From: Streptomyces caeruleatus
Lineage (GTDB): Bacteria; Actinomycetota; Actinomycetes; Streptomycetales; Streptomycetaceae
Assembly: GCF_001514235.1 (NCBI RefSeq)
Contig: NZ_KQ948935.1
Coordinates: 62,001 to 126,000 of the forward strand
DNA: 64,000 nucleotides
Reading direction: 5' to 3'
Made by a program: the position numbers and the translations under genes. Under the pieces are notes generated by a model. That model searched no databases, was not told the origin of the DNA, and saw only the letters and a program-made list of their open reading frames with translations. Below are positions 1-8,748 of this stretch, piece by piece (position 1 is the stretch's first letter; the number at the start of each line of letters is the position of its first letter).

Positions 1-605
1 CGGCCGTGGGTGTGGCCACCGAGGCCCTGGACCGGCTCAAGACCACCGCCGAGTCCCACCAGCGGGTCCTCGTCGTCGAGGTCATGGGCCGCCACACCGG
101 CTGGATCGCACTGCACTCCGGCATGGCGGCCGGCGCGCACGCCATCGTCGTACCGGAACGCCCCTTCGACATCGAGGAGTTGGCCCGTCGGGTCGGCGAG
201 CGGTTCGACGCCGGGAAGCGCTTCGCGATCGTCGTGGCGGCCGAGGGCGCCAAGCCGATGCCGGGCTCCATGGAGTTCGACGAGGGCGGCAAGGACATCT
301 ACGGCCACGAGCGCTTCGCCGGGATCGCCCGCCAGCTGTCGATCGAGCTGGAGCAGCGGCTCGGCAAGGAGGCGCGGCCGGTCATCCTGGGCCATGTGCA
401 GCGGGGCGGTACGCCGACCGCGTACGACCGGGTGCTGGCGACGCGTTTCGGCTGGCATGCGGTGGAGGCCGTGCACCGGGGCGAGTTCGGTCATATGACG
501 GCGCTGCGGGGGACGGACATCGTGATGGTGCCGCTCGCGGAGGCCGTGGAGACGTTGAAGACGGTCCCGGCGGACCGGTACGAAGAGGCTGAGTGCGTGC
601 TCTGA
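1..605 (+). CDS. pfkA: 6-phosphofructokinase, C-terminal part (5' end outside window)
   Basis: ATP-dependent phosphofructokinase of glycolysis (fructose 6-phosphate to fructose 1,6-bisphosphate), cytoplasmic. The frame is open to the window edge, so only about the last 200 residues are seen. They contain the EVMGRHTGWIAL segment typical of PfkA and the LGHVQRGGTPTAYDRVLA motif of the sugar-phosphate site near the C-terminus. Streptomyces usually carry several pfkA paralogues; which one this is cannot be decided from the fragment. A strong hairpin about 110 nt downstream probably ends the transcript. Confidence 0.93.
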   Translation, partial: AVGVATEALDRLKTTAESHQRVLVVEVMGRHTGWIALHSGMAAGAHAIVVPERPFDIEELARRVGERFDAGKRFAIVVAAEGAKPMPGSMEFDEGGKDIYGHERFAGIARQLSIELEQRLGKEARPVILGHVQRGGTPTAYDRVLATRFGWHAVEAVHRGEFGHMTALRGTDIVMVPLAEAVETLKTVPADRYEEAECVL

Positions 606-716
606 GACTCGCCGCAGGGCCGCAGGTTGTCAGCAGTCTGCGGGTGGTTCGTGGCTTGTCGCGCCCACTCGGCGGAGCCGCACATCGATACAGCCCCGCG
701 CCCCTGGGCGATGCAG

Positions 717-748
717 CTGCCCCCGGTCGAGAGCTCGGCCGGGGGCAG
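717..748 (+). terminator. Hairpin terminator after pfkA
   Basis: Perfect 10-bp inverted repeat CTGCCCCCGG / CCGGGGGCAG with a 12-nt loop, followed by TTCTAG. It lies between pfkA and the next gene. No U-run, as is usual in Streptomyces. Confidence 0.7.
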
Positions 749-753
749 TTCTA

Positions 754-771
754 GTCTGTGTGCGGACAGAC
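754..771. promoter_or_regulatory. Short dyad GTCTGT-N6-ACAGAC
   Basis: Perfect 6-bp arms, 34 nt upstream of the CtaG-like start. It could be an operator for a repressor or a leader hairpin; the sequence alone does not decide. Confidence 0.4.
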
Positions 772-804
772 TTGCACAACCCCCACGAATCAGGAGCCGC
801 CGGA

Positions 805-1755
805 ATGGATCACAGCGGGCACGGCATGACCATGGATCTGCCGCCGTTCACGCTGGGGCGGGGTCTTCAGTGGTCGGCCGACCCGTTCTTCCTCGTCGCC
901 TGCCTGGTGGCGCTCGCGCTGTACGGCTGGGGGGTCGTGCGGCTGCGGCGGCGTGGGGACGCGTGGTCCGTGGGGCGGACGGCCTCGTATGTCGTCGGGG
1001 TGCTGACCGTGATGCTCGTCATGTGCACCGGGCTGAACGACTACGGCATGGTCATGTTCAGCGTGCACATGGTGCAGCACATGGTGATCAGCATGCTGTC
1101 GCCGATCCTGATCCTGCTCGGAGCCCCGGTCACCCTGGCACTGCGGGCGCTGCCGCCGGCGGGACGCGGGCGCAAGGGGCCGCGGGAGCTGCTGCTGGCC
1201 CTGCTGCACAGCCGGTACATGCGGATCATCACGCATCCGGCGTTCACGATCCCGCTGTTCATCGCCAGCCTGTACGCGCTGTACTTCACGCCGCTCTTCG
1301 ACTTCCTGATGGGCTCCAAGACGGGGCACATCGCGATGATGGTGCACTTCCTCGCGGTGGGTGTGGTGTTCTTCTGGCCGATCATCGGCGTGGACCCGGG
1401 CCCGCACCGGCCGGGATATCTGATGCGGATGCTGGAGCTGTTCGCGGGGATGCCGTTCCACGCGTTCTTCGGGATCGCGTTGATGATGGCGTCGGAGCCG
1501 ATGGTCGAGACGTTCAAGAACCCGCCCGGCTCGCTCGGCATCGAGGCGCTCTCCGACCAGAACGCGGCCGGCGGTATCGCCTGGGCGTTCAGTGAGATTC
1601 CGTCCGTGCTGGTGCTGATCGCCCTGCTGTTCCAGTGGTACGGCTCGGAGCAGCGGCAGGCCCGTCGCAAGGACCGGGCCGCCGACCGGGACGGCGACAA
1701 GGAACTTGAGGCGTACAACGCCTATTTGGCCTCATTGAACGCACGCGGAAACTGA
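805..1755 (+). CDS. Cytochrome c oxidase assembly factor, CtaG/caa3 type, membrane protein
   Basis: About 316 residues with some seven hydrophobic segments. It fits the CtaG_caa3 family that helps assemble the copper centre of haem-copper oxidases in the cytoplasmic membrane. The N-terminus MDHSGHGMTM is His/Met-rich, suggesting copper binding, and internal HMVQHMVISM and MMVHFLAVG segments add conserved His. The ATG at 805 is chosen because AGGAGCC lies at the right distance; the frame is open 15 codons further upstream but without a ribosome site. The C-terminal tail is charged and cytoplasmic. Confidence 0.85.
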   Translation: MDHSGHGMTMDLPPFTLGRGLQWSADPFFLVACLVALALYGWGVVRLRRRGDAWSVGRTASYVVGVLTVMLVMCTGLNDYGMVMFSVHMVQHMVISMLSPILILLGAPVTLALRALPPAGRGRKGPRELLLALLHSRYMRIITHPAFTIPLFIASLYALYFTPLFDFLMGSKTGHIAMMVHFLAVGVVFFWPIIGVDPGPHRPGYLMRMLELFAGMPFHAFFGIALMMASEPMVETFKNPPGSLGIEALSDQNAAGGIAWAFSEIPSVLVLIALLFQWYGSEQRQARRKDRAADRDGDKELEAYNAYLASLNARGN

Positions 1756-1824
1756 GGAAACCGAAAGGCTTCGCCTTTCAGTAGCATGAAGCGCGTCGGG
1801 GGAACCGCACCGGGGGGAGCGGTA

Positions 1825-4800
1825 ATGGCGCTTCGTGTTTTGGTACGCAAGTTTTCCGTCCTGTGGGTCTGCGTACTCGTGTTGAGCGGGTGTGACCGGG
1901 ACGCGCCTTTGTTCGTCGTGAAGGCGGTGGCCGCGGGAGTTCCGTCGCTCGCGCCCTTCTTCGACGAGAGCCAGGGGCTGGGGCACGACGCGCAGGTCCG
2001 GGTGCGGGCGGCGCACGGCGGACTTCAGCAGGGCGACACTCCGGGGCTGTACGGGGGTTCGAAGCAGCCGACGATCTGTGATGTGCGGCGGCTGGAGGAG
2101 TTCCTCACGGATCCCGTCCATGACCGGAAGGCGCGGGCGTGGGCGGCCGCGCTCTCCATCACCACCGCCGAGATTCCGGATTTCCTCCGTCGGCTCACAC
2201 CCGTTCTCCTGCGTCACGACACTGTCGTCAAGAACCACGACTACAAAAAGGGAAAGGCTGTCCCCTTCGACGCACTGCTGCAGACGGGAATCGCGATTCT
2301 CGTCGACGAGCAGGGCCTGCCCGCCGTGAAATGCTCCTGCGGAAATCCACTGCGGCCCTTCGAAGGTGACACGACCCGGATCAAGGTCGATTTCGACGAC
2401 CGCAACGAGGAGTGGAAAGGCTACGAGAAGACCTCCGTGGTGGCCGTGCGGCCGGCGTCACGCGAGGTGGAGCAGCTGGCCCTCGTCGACGTCGACGAAC
2501 CCGACCGGGGCATCAACCGGCCCGTCGGCACGACCGGCGCGGACGACACCGCCTTCGACACGCGCGAGCGGCGCGCGGTGCCGAGCCTGGCCGGGGAGAC
2601 GTTCGGGCAGGCGAGCCGTCGGCTGGCCGAGGAGGGGCTGGCGGTCGGCTTCGCCGGCGGGGGGCTGCCGCCGGACGACGCCCGGGTCACGGCGTCGGAC
2701 CCGTCGGCGGGGACCGAGCTGCGGTTCGGGGCGTACGTGACGTTGAGCGTGGCCGGGGGGACCTCCGGCGGCTCGTCCGAGAAGCCGACGTCGACGACGG
2801 CGTCCACTCCCCCGGGAGCGGGGCCAGGGCCGGGGTCGTCGGGGTCGACGCGGGGTCCATCGGCCTCGACCCCGCCGCCGTCCACTCCGCCGCCGTCCAC
2901 TCCGTCGCCGTCCACTCCGTCGGCATCTGCCCCATCGGCATCTGCTCCATCGGCATCTGCTCCATCGGCATCTGCTCCATCGGCATCCTCGCCGTCGACG
3001 AACTCTCCGCCCGCCTCGTCGGCCCCGCCGTCGCCGTCGCCCTCCGGACCCACCAGTTCCGGGTCCGCCCGGCCCGGCCCCACGAGCGGACCGCCGTCCT
3101 CGCGCCCACCGTCGTCGGCCTCGCCCTCCTCCGCCCCGCCGACGAAGAACCCCACGTCCGGTTCCGCGCCCCCGAGCAGCGACCCGGTGACCAGCGCCCC
3201 GGTGACCAGCGCGCCCGCCACGAGTGCCCCCGTCACCGGCGCCCCCTCCACCGTCGAACCCCCGCGAGCACGACCGCCTAGCAACCACGGAGCACCACGC
3301 AGCGCACCCGCAGACCCGGGGAGTCACCGGATGCCTTCAGGATCACCGACGTCGGGAGTGGGCCGGGTCGTCGCCGGCCGCTATCTGCTGCTGAACCGGC
3401 TCGGCAGCGGGGGGATGGGCCATGTCTGGCTGGCCCACGACCAGAGACTCGCCTGCGAGGTCGCGCTGAAGGAGATCGTGTTCCGGGACCCGGCCGAGGC
3501 CGACGAGCGTGAGGCCAGGGTGGCCCGGGCCCGCGCGGAAGCCCGGCACGCGGCGGGGCTGCGCGGGCACCCGCACGTGGTGACCGTGCATGACGTGCTG
3601 GAGCACGAGGGGCTGCCGTGGATCGTCATGGAGTACGTGGCCGGCGCCGTCGACCTGCGGGACCTCATCGACCGGCACGGTCCGCCCGCGCCCGCGGAGT
3701 GCGCCCGCATCGGACTCGCCGTACTCGACGCGCTGACCGCCGGGCACGAGCGGGGCGTCATGCACCGGGACGTGAAACCGGCGAACATCCTGCTCGCGCC
3801 GGACCGCTCCGGGGCGCCGCACGGGCGTGTGCTGCTCGCCGACTACGGCATCTCGGTGCAGCCGGACGCCGGGGAGACGCGGTACACGCTGGCGTCGGCG
3901 CTCGTGGGTACGGCGGGCTATCTGGCGCCGGAACGGGTCACGGGCGGGGCGCCCACGCCGGCCACGGACCTGTTCTCGCTGGGCTGCACGCTGTATCACG
4001 CGGTCGAGGGGCGGGGTCCCTTCGACCGCGAGTCGCATCTCGCCCAGGTGACCGCGGTGGTCATGGAGGAGCCCCGGCCGGCCGCGCGGGCCGGAGCGCT
4101 GGGACCCGTCGTACGCGCCCTGCTGGAGAAGGATCCGGCACGGCGGATGTCCGCGGCGGAGGCGGAGGCGGCGCTGTCGCGGATCGTCATGCCCGAGGCC
4201 GACGCGTACGCGCGCACCCGGACGGACCTCGGTTCGCAACCGCACTGGGGCGGGGCGCCGCCCGGGACGCCCATCACCCCGATGACCCCCATCACGCCCA
4301 TGACGCCCATGACGCCCGAGTCACCACCGCCCTCCGAGCCCGTCTCCGGGCAGCGCCGGACCCGTCCCCGCATCCTCCACGCGGTGCTCGCCGGCCTCCT
4401 CGGGCTGGCCCTGGCGGGGGCCGGTGCCTGGTACGCCGTGGACCGGGAGTCGGACCCGGGCGGGTCGGGGCGGCCGTACGGCGACGCCGTCGGGCTCGGG
4501 GATCCGCTGAAGGCCGGTGACTGTGTGCTGGCCGACTGGCCCGGCACGAGCGCCTTCCGGGGCACGCCCCGGCTCCGTCTGGATCCCAGTTGCCGGGAGC
4601 AGGCACCCGACGGGCAGGTGATGGCGTTCGTCGCCGCCGCGTCAGCCGCCGAGGCACGCCGGGAAGGGCCTGCGGCGTGCGAGGAGCGGACGGAGGCGAT
4701 CCGCGAGCGGCTCGCGGATGTGCGCGGATACGCCGTCGTACCGTCCGAGGCGGGGTTCGAGGCGGCCGGGGGGCGTACCGCCTGTCTGGTGCTGGGCGCG

Positions 4801-5178
4801 CACGGGCCGGTGTTCGGGCCGCTGGGCGAGCACCGGAAGGCGGGGTCGGCGTTCGCCGACACGGCGACCATGCAGCGGCGGGACTGTCTGGACGTGCGCT
4901 CGCGCCGGGACGCCCGCCTGGTGTCCTGCGCGGATCCGCACGACGAGCAGGTGCTGGGATTCACCCGACTGGGCGCCGACGCCACGCTGACCGAGGCGCG
5001 CACCGAATCGGACACGGCGTGTGCCCGTGAGGTGCCGCCGCGCGACTACGGGTTCGACCCTTCCGTGTACACGGCGGGCTCCTGGACGAGCGAGGGGTCC
5101 TGGAAGAACGGGACTCATTTCGTCGTGTGCACCGTCAGGAAGCAGAACGGGGGCACCATGGAGGGGGACGAACCATGA
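1825..5178 (+). CDS. DUF6777/PASTA lipoprotein continuous with a Ser/Thr protein kinase (probably two genes)
   Basis: One open frame holds two proteins. Part 1 starts at ATG 1825 behind GGGGGGAG. It has a lipoprotein signal (hydrophobic core then LSGC), a DUF6777-like domain (LYGG...ICDV, VLVDEQGLP, CSCGNPL), a PASTA repeat starting VPSLAGETF, and a roughly 170-residue Ser/Thr/Pro tail with 15-bp DNA repeats. Part 2 is a PknB-type kinase from ATG 3331: Gly-loop GSGGMG, Lys47, HRDVKPAN (Asp147), DYG instead of DFG (171-173), VGTAGYLAPE, a membrane helix near 348-371 and a Cys-containing outer domain (615 aa). A secreted lipoprotein N-terminus would put the kinase outside the cell, so I infer two genes. 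A one-base slip near 3267 would end part 1 at the TAG at 3279-3281. Confidence 0.8.
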   Translation: MALRVLVRKFSVLWVCVLVLSGCDRDAPLFVVKAVAAGVPSLAPFFDESQGLGHDAQVRVRAAHGGLQQGDTPGLYGGSKQPTICDVRRLEEFLTDPVHDRKARAWAAALSITTAEIPDFLRRLTPVLLRHDTVVKNHDYKKGKAVPFDALLQTGIAILVDEQGLPAVKCSCGNPLRPFEGDTTRIKVDFDDRNEEWKGYEKTSVVAVRPASREVEQLALVDVDEPDRGINRPVGTTGADDTAFDTRERRAVPSLAGETFGQASRRLAEEGLAVGFAGGGLPPDDARVTASDPSAGTELRFGAYVTLSVAGGTSGGSSEKPTSTTASTPPGAGPGPGSSGSTRGPSASTPPPSTPPPSTPSPSTPSASAPSASAPSASAPSASAPSASSPSTNSPPASSAPPSPSPSGPTSSGSARPGPTSGPPSSRPPSSASPSSAPPTKNPTSGSAPPSSDPVTSAPVTSAPATSAPVTGAPSTVEPPRARPPSNHGAPRSAPADPGSHRMPSGSPTSGVGRVVAGRYLLLNRLGSGGMGHVWLAHDQRLACEVALKEIVFRDPAEADEREARVARARAEARHAAGLRGHPHVVTVHDVLEHEGLPWIVMEYVAGAVDLRDLIDRHGPPAPAECARIGLAVLDALTAGHERGVMHRDVKPANILLAPDRSGAPHGRVLLADYGISVQPDAGETRYTLASALVGTAGYLAPERVTGGAPTPATDLFSLGCTLYHAVEGRGPFDRESHLAQVTAVVMEEPRPAARAGALGPVVRALLEKDPARRMSAAEAEAALSRIVMPEADAYARTRTDLGSQPHWGGAPPGTPITPMTPITPMTPMTPESPPPSEPVSGQRRTRPRILHAVLAGLLGLALAGAGAWYAVDRESDPGGSGRPYGDAVGLGDPLKAGDCVLADWPGTSAFRGTPRLRLDPSCREQAPDGQVMAFVAAASAAEARREGPAACEERTEAIRERLADVRGYAVVPSEAGFEAAGGRTACLVLGAHGPVFGPLGEHRKAGSAFADTATMQRRDCLDVRSRRDARLVSCADPHDEQVLGFTRLGADATLTEARTESDTACAREVPPRDYGFDPSVYTAGSWTSEGSWKNGTHFVVCTVRKQNGGTMEGDEP
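2920..2988. repeat. 15-bp tandem repeat in the Ser/Pro-rich linker
   Basis: Four near-perfect copies of TCGGCATCTGCTCCA plus a partial fifth, encoding the repeat SASAP. It is a likely slippage hotspot within the low-complexity linker of the lipoprotein part. Confidence 0.85.
3321..3333 (+). promoter_or_regulatory. Internal ribosome binding site and ATG of the kinase
   Basis: GGGGAG followed 7 nt later by ATG (3331), exactly where Ser/Thr kinases begin (a short Gly/Ser/Thr leader, then VVAGRYLLLNRLG). This supports independent initiation of the kinase inside the long frame. Confidence 0.6.
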
Positions 5179-5191
5179 GGAGGGTGTCGCG

Positions 5192-5389
5192 ATGCCCGGT
5201 TCTAGCGGTTCTGGCGGTTCTGGCGGTTCTACCGAGAGTTCTACCAAGGCGATGGGGGTGGTCACCGTCGGAGGTCTCGTCGTGGTGACGGCCTACACGG
5301 TGGCGCTCGGGAGCAATGGCTGGCTGTGGTTCGGGTGGGTGGTGCTGGGGCTGATCACGCTGGGGCTGGTCGTCAGCCGCAGCACCTGA
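5192..5389 (+). CDS. Small membrane protein, unknown function
   Basis: 65 residues: a Gly/Ser-rich N-terminus (MPGSSGSGGSGGSTESS) and two hydrophobic segments (VVTVGGLVVVTAYTVAL and WLWFGWVVLGLITLGLVV). ATG 5192 follows GGAGGG and lies 13 nt after the kinase stop, so it is probably co-transcribed with the kinase. No family recognised. Confidence 0.7.
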   Translation: MPGSSGSGGSGGSTESSTKAMGVVTVGGLVVVTAYTVALGSNGWLWFGWVVLGLITLGLVVSRST

Positions 5390-5418
5390 GCCGCGGACCC
5401 CGGCGCCGGGGCCGTCTC

Positions 5419-6633
5419 TCACTCCCTGTTGAGCCGCCCCGCGGAGTGCACGCCCGGCTGGTACTTCGGCAGCCGGGCGGTGATCTTCATGCCCGCTCCC
5501 GGGGCGGTCTCGATGACGAGGCCGTAGGCGTCGCCGTACACCTGCCGGAGCCGGTCGTCGACGTTGGACAGTCCGATGCCGCCCGACGGGCTGACCTCGC
5601 CCGCCAGGATGCGGCGCAGCAGGGCGGGGTCCATGCCGGCGCCGTCGTCCTCGATGACGACCAGGGCCTCGGCGCCCGCGTCCTGGGCGGTGATGCTGAT
5701 GTGGCTCTTTCCTGCCAGGGCCGTCTTGCCCTCCAGGCCGTGTTTGACGGCGTTCTCGACGAGCGGCTGGAGGCAGAGGAAGGGCAGGGCGACCGGCAGT
5801 ACCTCCGGGGCGATCTGCAGGGTGACGGAGAGGCGGTCGCCGAAGCGTGCCCGCACGAGCGCCAAGTAGTGGTCGATGGCGTGGAGTTCGTCGGCGAGGG
5901 TGGTGAAGTCGCCGTGCCTGCGGAAGGAGTAGCGGGTGAAGTCGGCGAACTCCAGGAGCAGTTCGCGGGCGCGCTCGGGGTCGGTGCGGACGAAGCTCGC
6001 GATCACCGCGAGCGAGTTGAAGATGAAGTGCGGGGAGATCTGGGCGCGCAGTGCCTTGATCTCGGCCTCGATGAGACGGGTGCGGGACTGGTCGAGGTCG
6101 GCCAGTTCCAACTGGACGGAGACCCAGCGGGCGACCTCGCCGGCCGCCCGCACCAGCACGGCGGACTCGCGGGGCGCGCAGGCGACGAGGGTGCCGTGGA
6201 CGCGGTCGTCGACGGTGAGCGGGGCGACCACGGCCCAGCGCACGGGGCAGTCGGGGGTGTCGCAGGTCAGCGGGAAGGCCTCGCCGCGGCCCGACTCCAG
6301 GGGGCCGGCGAGGAGTTCCATGATCTCCGTACGGTGATGTCCGCCGACCCCGTCCCAGACCAGCACGTGCTGCTGGTCGGTGAGGCACAGCGCGTCCGTG
6401 CCGAGCAGTGAGCGGAGTCGGCGGGCCGACTTGCGGGCGGTTTCCTCGGTGAGGCCGGCTCGCAGCGGGGGCGCCGCGAGGGAGGCGGTGTGGAGGGTCT
6501 CGAAGGTGGCGTGCTCGACGGGGGTGCCGAGGCCGCCGGAGTTCTCGGGACGGGCGGTGCGCCGGCCGAGCCAGAAGCCGGCGGCGAGCAGCGGGAGGAT
6601 CGCCACGCACAGGCCCGCGATGAATCCGCTCAT
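5419..6633 (-). CDS. LytS-type sensor histidine kinase
   Basis: 404 residues. An N-terminal hydrophobic segment (residues 3-20) is followed by a GAF-like region, the His_kinase motif LRAQISPHFIFNSLAVIASFVR with the phospho-accepting His, and an HATPase_c domain (N-box LVENAVKHGLEG, G-boxes DDGAGMDP and GIGLSNVDDRL). It starts at ATG 6633, overlapping the symporter stop by 4 nt (ATGA), so it is the last gene of a four-gene operon with its LytTR regulator and a transporter. It probably senses the transporter substrate or energy state and phosphorylates the 8745-9509 regulator. Confidence 0.9.
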   Translation of the reverse strand: MSGFIAGLCVAILPLLAAGFWLGRRTARPENSGGLGTPVEHATFETLHTASLAAPPLRAGLTEETARKSARRLRSLLGTDALCLTDQQHVLVWDGVGGHHRTEIMELLAGPLESGRGEAFPLTCDTPDCPVRWAVVAPLTVDDRVHGTLVACAPRESAVLVRAAGEVARWVSVQLELADLDQSRTRLIEAEIKALRAQISPHFIFNSLAVIASFVRTDPERARELLLEFADFTRYSFRRHGDFTTLADELHAIDHYLALVRARFGDRLSVTLQIAPEVLPVALPFLCLQPLVENAVKHGLEGKTALAGKSHISITAQDAGAEALVVIEDDGAGMDPALLRRILAGEVSPSGGIGLSNVDDRLRQVYGDAYGLVIETAPGAGMKITARLPKYQPGVHSAGRLNRE

Positions 6634-8342
6634 GCCTTGACCTCCGCGCGCAGTTCCTCCGGCAGATGGAACCGCGCCAGAATCGCCGCCGTCCCCGCCG
6701 GGACCCGGCCCGGGGTGGCCAGCGACACCAGGATCATGGTGAGGAAGCCCAGCGGCACCGACCAGAGCGCGGGCCAGGCGAGCAGCGCGTGCAGCGCTCC
6801 GGAGCCCGGGAAGCCGGCCATCGTCGCCGCGACGGCGAGCAGCGCCGAGCCGCCGCCCACCAGCATCCCGGCGGCCGCGCCGGGCGGGGTCAGGCGCCGC
6901 CACCAGATGCCGAGGACGAGCAGCGGGCAGAAGGACGACGCCGACACGGCGAAGGCGAGGCCCACCGCGTCGGCGACGGGGAGTCCGCCGACCAGGGCGC
7001 TCGCGGCGAGCGGGACGGCCATGGCGAGGACCGTGCCGAGCCGGAAGTGCCGTACGCCCCGGGAGGGCAGGACGTCCTGGGTGAGGACGCCCGCGACGGC
7101 CATGGTCAGGCCCGAGGCCGTGGACAGGAACGCGGCGAAGGCGCCGCCCGCGACCAGCGCGCCGAGCAGGTCGCCGCCGAGGCCGCCGATCATCCGCTCG
7201 GGCAGCAGCAGCACGGCGGCGTCCGCGTCTCCGGCGAGGCTGAGTTCGGGGGCGTAGAGACGGCCGAGGGCGCCGTAGACCGGGGGCAGCAGGTAGAAGG
7301 CGCCGATCAGGCCGAGGACGGCGACGGTGGTGCGGCGGGCGGCGACGCCGTGCGGGCTGGTGTAGAAGCGGACGACGACGTGCGGCAGGCCCATGGTGCC
7401 GAAGAAGGTGGCGAGGATCAGTCCGTACGTGGCGTACAGCGGGCGTTCGCCGCGGTTCTCGGCCTGTGAGGGCGAGAGGCTGCCGCTGCTGCCGCGGTCG
7501 GGTTCGGGGACGGGGGCGCCCTGGTCGAAGGTGAGGCGGGTGCCGGCCTCGATGTGGTGGGTGCCGACCGGCAGCCGGACCTTCTGCTGCTCGTGGGTGC
7601 GGCCGTCGACCGTGCCGGTGACGGTGACCGTCAGGGGGCGGTCGAGTTTCAGGTCGAGGGTGTCGTCGACGCGGACGGCGCTCCGTTCGCGGAACGTCGC
7701 CGGTTCGTCGAAGGCGTGGCGGGGGGCGCCGTCGCCCTGCCAGGCGAGGATCAGGAAGAGGGCGGGGACGAGCAGTGCGGTGAGTTTGAGCCAGTACTGG
7801 AAGGCCTGGACGAAGGTGATGCTGCGCATGCCGCCGGCGGCGACGATGGCGACCACGACGACCGCGACGATCACTCCGCCGAGCCAGTCGGGTGCGTTCG
7901 TCAGCACGGTCAACGTCAGCCCGGCGCCCTGGAGTTGGGGCAGCAGGTACAGCCAGCCGGTGCCGACGACGAAGGCGCCCGCGAGTCGCCGTACCGCCTG
8001 GGAGGAGAGGCGGGCCTCGGCGAAGTCGGGGAGGGTGTAGGCGCCGGAGCGGCGCAGCGGGGCGGCGACGAACAGGAGCAGGACCAGGTATCCGGCGGTG
8101 TAGCCGACCGGGTACCAGAGCATGTCCGGGCCCTGGACGAGGACCAGGCCCGCGATGCCGAGGAAGGAGGCGGCGGAGAGGTACTCACCGCTGATCGCGG
8201 CGGCGTTGAGGCGGGGGCCGACGGTGCGGGAGGCGACGTAGAAGTCGGAGGTGGTGCGGGAGATACGCAGGCCGAAGGCGCCGACGAGGACGGTCGCGAG
8301 GACGACGAGGGCGACGGCGGGGACGGCGTAGCTGGAGTTCAC
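6630..8342 (-). CDS. Sodium:solute (cation/acetate-type) symporter
   Basis: 570-residue SSS-family transporter with about 13 membrane segments, resembling ActP/MctC monocarboxylate carriers. It has DFYVASRTVGPRLNAAAISGEY near the N-terminus (the family Na+/substrate segment), then LPDFAEARL and GGMRSITFVQAFQYWLK. An unusually long extracellular insertion follows (about residues 240-340, PATFRERSAVRVDD to GSLSPSQAENRG). Start GTG 8342 is preferred because the open frame upstream is hydrophilic shadow. The neighbours (a small membrane partner and a LytSR-type two-component system) suggest induced uptake of a short organic acid such as acetate or pyruvate; the substrate is inferred. Confidence 0.87.
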   Translation of the reverse strand: MNSSYAVPAVALVVLATVLVGAFGLRISRTTSDFYVASRTVGPRLNAAAISGEYLSAASFLGIAGLVLVQGPDMLWYPVGYTAGYLVLLLFVAAPLRRSGAYTLPDFAEARLSSQAVRRLAGAFVVGTGWLYLLPQLQGAGLTLTVLTNAPDWLGGVIVAVVVVAIVAAGGMRSITFVQAFQYWLKLTALLVPALFLILAWQGDGAPRHAFDEPATFRERSAVRVDDTLDLKLDRPLTVTVTGTVDGRTHEQQKVRLPVGTHHIEAGTRLTFDQGAPVPEPDRGSSGSLSPSQAENRGERPLYATYGLILATFFGTMGLPHVVVRFYTSPHGVAARRTTVAVLGLIGAFYLLPPVYGALGRLYAPELSLAGDADAAVLLLPERMIGGLGGDLLGALVAGGAFAAFLSTASGLTMAVAGVLTQDVLPSRGVRHFRLGTVLAMAVPLAASALVGGLPVADAVGLAFAVSASSFCPLLVLGIWWRRLTPPGAAAGMLVGGGSALLAVAATMAGFPGSGALHALLAWPALWSVPLGFLTMILVSLATPGRVPAGTAAILARFHLPEELRAEVKA

Positions 8343-8382
8343 GTCCGCATCGGTTCTTTCGGGCTCGGTCGGTCTCTTGGGC

Positions 8383-8748
8383 TCAGCGGTCTTCGACGAG
8401 CCGTACGAAGTCCCGTTCGTTGCGCTCGGCCCGGCGCACGAACCAGCGGGCCAGCAAAACCAGCGGGGCGTAGAGGCCGAAGCCGAGGATCGCCCAGACC
8501 AGGGGCCGGGCGTCCGGCATCGCCGCGAAGAGCAGGGGCAGCGGGCCGACGAGGAGGCCGAGGACGGCGAACACGGCGAGGGCGGTGCGCAGTTGGGTGC
8601 GCATGAGGGAGCGGACGTAGGTGTGGCCGAGGGTGGTCTGTTCGTCGATCTCGGTGCGGGGGCGGTAGTAGCCAAAGACGCGGCGGGTCTGCCGGGGCGG
8701 GCCGGTGACGACGACGCGGCGGTCGGCGGGGTTCTGGGGCATCGTCAC
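8383..8748 (-). CDS. Small two-helix membrane protein, symporter partner
   Basis: 121 residues with two membrane segments (ALAVFAVLGLLVGPLPLLFAAM and LVWAILGFGLYAPLVLLARWFV) and a charged C-terminus. Size, topology and position next to an ActP-like symporter match DUF485-type partners. The GTG at 8748 overlaps the stop of the preceding regulator gene (GTGA), pointing to translational coupling; ATG 8742 is an alternative. Confidence 0.75.
   Translation of the reverse strand: MTMPQNPADRRVVVTGPPRQTRRVFGYYRPRTEIDEQTTLGHTYVRSLMRTQLRTALAVFAVLGLLVGPLPLLFAAMPDARPLVWAILGFGLYAPLVLLARWFVRRAERNERDFVRLVEDR

Noticed and set aside
790..1461. Minus-strand ORF opposite the CtaG-like gene
   Set aside because: High-GC shadow: His/Arg-rich composition, no domain, no start signal; the plus strand encodes a clear membrane protein.
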